A program made the position numbers and the translations under genes. The notes beneath the pieces were generated by a model. That model did no database searches. It saw only the letters and a program-made list of their open reading frames with translations, and was not told the origin of the DNA. From Bin75 sp965212135 (GTDB lineage: Bacteria; Nitrospirota; Nitrospiria; Nitrospirales; UBA8639), in assembly GCA_965212135.1 (NCBI GenBank), contig OZ243044.1, forward strand, positions 310,001 through 374,000: DNA of 64,000 nucleotides, written 5' to 3'. This document shows, one piece after another, positions 62,825-64,000 of the stretch. Numbering within the stretch: position 1 is the first letter of the stretch; every line of letters begins with the position of its first letter.

Positions 62825-64000
62825 TCATGCTCCCGCCCGGCCGGCATGGTGAGTCCGGTACGCGCTCCAACAGGCCGCCGCGAAAACATTGACCATTCGC
62901 GTTAATTCCCGCTCCGACATGGTCAGCGGAGGAACCAGTACCGCAACGTTCCCTATCGGCCGAATGAGAAGCCCCCGACGACGACATTCCAGCGCCACGT
63001 GACGGCCCATGCGCGTGGAAAGGGGAAAGGGTTCACGGGTGTCTTTGTTTTTGACCAACTCAATGCCCGCCATCATGCCGCATTGGCGGACGTCTCCCAC
63101 GATCGGCACGTCGGCCAGGGCACACAGAAGCCGCTGAAACAACTTTGAACGTTTCTTGACCACGGCTAACGTTTTCTCTTTTTTGAAGATGTCAAGATTG
63201 GCCAGCGCCGCGGCGCAGCCAAGCGCATTGCCCGTATAGCTGTGACCATGAAAAAACGTTTTGAAGTCGTGGTATTCTCCAAGAAACGCCTCATAAATTT
63301 TTTCCGTGGCCAGCGTCGCTCCGAGCGGCAAATACCCCCCGGTGCACCCCTTGGCAAGACACAGCAAATCAGGCGTCACGTGTTCATGATCACAGGCAAA
63401 CATTTTGCCGGTTCGGCCAAAGCCCGTGGCGACCTCATCGGCAATCAGGAGCACGTTGTATCGTGCGCACAACGCTTGAACGCGTGAGAGATAACCCGGA
63501 GGTTGCGTGATCATGCCCGCCACCGCTTGCACCAGCGGTTCGACGATCACGCCGGCAATGGATTGCTGCCGTGTCATCAGAATTTCTTCCAGAGGGTCGA
63601 GACAGGCCGTTTTGCACGAGGGAAAGCGCAACTGAAGGGGGCAACGATAACAATAGGGGGCGGCAACCGATAATGTTGAAAAGAGAAGAGGCCGAAAGCG
63701 TTCCTGAAAGAGGGCCATGCCACCCACGCTCATGCTCCCTATGGTGTCGCCGTGGTAGGCGGCGTCCAACCGGACAAAGGCCGTTTTTTGTGTGTGCGGC
63801 GGATTCCGCTGCTGCCAGTATTGCAGGGCCATTTTCAGGGCCACTTCGACGGCCGTTGAGCCATCGTCCGAGTAAAACACGCGTGTCAGCCCTTTGGGGG
63901 CGACCTTGACGAGTTCCCTGGCCAGGGCAATAGAGGGCGGGCTGGCGGCGCCCAGCAGAGTACTGTGGGCAACTTTGCCGAGTTGGGTCCGAATGGCCTT
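62825..64000 (-). CDS. bioA: adenosylmethionine-8-amino-7-oxononanoate aminotransferase, 5' end beyond window
   Basis: PLP enzyme of biotin synthesis that converts KAPA to DAPA using SAM as amino donor. The frame is open to the window edge; at least 391 residues are seen and the N-terminus lies outside. VFYSDDGSTAVEVALKMA, AAYHGDTIGSMSVGG, IVEPLVQAVAGMI, LLIADEVATGFGRTGKMFA, and the PLP lysine in LLCLAKGCTGGYLPLGATL match BioA. The end YRTHHAGRAGA lies 46 bases from the broken small gene. Confidence 0.92.
   Translation of the reverse strand, partial: KAIRTQLGKVAHSTLLGAASPPSIALARELVKVAPKGLTRVFYSDDGSTAVEVALKMALQYWQQRNPPHTQKTAFVRLDAAYHGDTIGSMSVGGMALFQERFRPLLFSTLSVAAPYCYRCPLQLRFPSCKTACLDPLEEILMTRQQSIAGVIVEPLVQAVAGMITQPPGYLSRVQALCARYNVLLIADEVATGFGRTGKMFACDHEHVTPDLLCLAKGCTGGYLPLGATLATEKIYEAFLGEYHDFKTFFHGHSYTGNALGCAAALANLDIFKKEKTLAVVKKRSKLFQRLLCALADVPIVGDVRQCGMMAGIELVKNKDTREPFPLSTRMGRHVALECRRRGLLIRPIGNVAVLVPPLTMSERELTRMVNVFAAACWSAYRTHHAGRAGA

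Overview
The window looks like a chromosomal segment of a Gram-negative, free-living bacterium, most likely a Nitrospira-like member of the Nitrospirota. The support is indirect: an OmpL-type porin next to glnB-amtB-glnA, a NarK-type nitrate/nitrite porter, complete trp and pyr clusters, a true RpoH sigma factor beside groESL, and outer-envelope genes (AsmA, lipoproteins, SYLF protein). No nitrite-oxidation or rRNA gene lies here, so the assignment is inference. Almost everything is housekeeping. Most genes look GC-rich by eye; the AT-rich exceptions are near 33.6-34.2 kb and 59.8-61.1 kb.

Layout. 0-4.1 kb: end of a porin gene, then the nitrogen module glnB, amtB, glnA, closed by a strong terminator. 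4.4-7.1 kb: clpB. 7.1-9.3 kb (minus): HD-domain protein, YjbQ protein, SYLF protein. 9.3-14.6 kb: a large AsmA-type protein and mtnA, facing a nitroreductase. 14.8-23.2 kb (minus): a complete trpEGDCFBA operon followed by an RqcH/NFACT gene. 23.4-28 kb: FAH-family hydrolase, AmpG-like transporter, PRMT-like methyltransferase, LysM lipoprotein. 28.1-35.7 kb: ligA, CorC-type membrane protein, an unknown protein, an Smr protein, a HEPN protein, queG and a small Cys-rich secreted protein. 35.9-39.1 kb (minus): rpoH-groES-groEL. 39.4-45.3 kb: narK, ribBA-ribH-nusB, purB-purS-purQ. 45.7 kb: tRNA-Phe (minus). 46-49.2 kb: proA coupled to a large unknown gene. 49.1-59.1 kb: pyr operon with its own PyrR attenuator (pyrR-pyrB-pyrC-DUF4149-carA-sppA-M48-carB). 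59.1-61.1 kb: alkB and a small AT-rich accessory islet with relic genes. 61.1-64 kb: greA, a SAM hydrolase-type gene, a broken small membrane protein, and the C-terminal part of bioA running off the window.

How it fits together. The nitrogen genes form an ammonium uptake and assimilation set (PII, AmtB, GlnA). The heat-shock genes appear to be one regulon: groES and clpB each carry the same box pair, CTTGAYT-N15-TTATCTG, and RpoH is encoded just upstream of groES. The pyr genes are governed by a readable PyrR transcription attenuator. The most unusual items are this shared RpoH-type promoter, the islet between carB and greA with a stop-interrupted gene and a 16-codon copy of the next gene's 5' end, a small gene with two in-frame TGA codons, a lone HEPN RNase-like protein, and a bacterial PRMT-like methyltransferase. 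I found no CRISPR array, prophage, insertion sequence or complete defence island.
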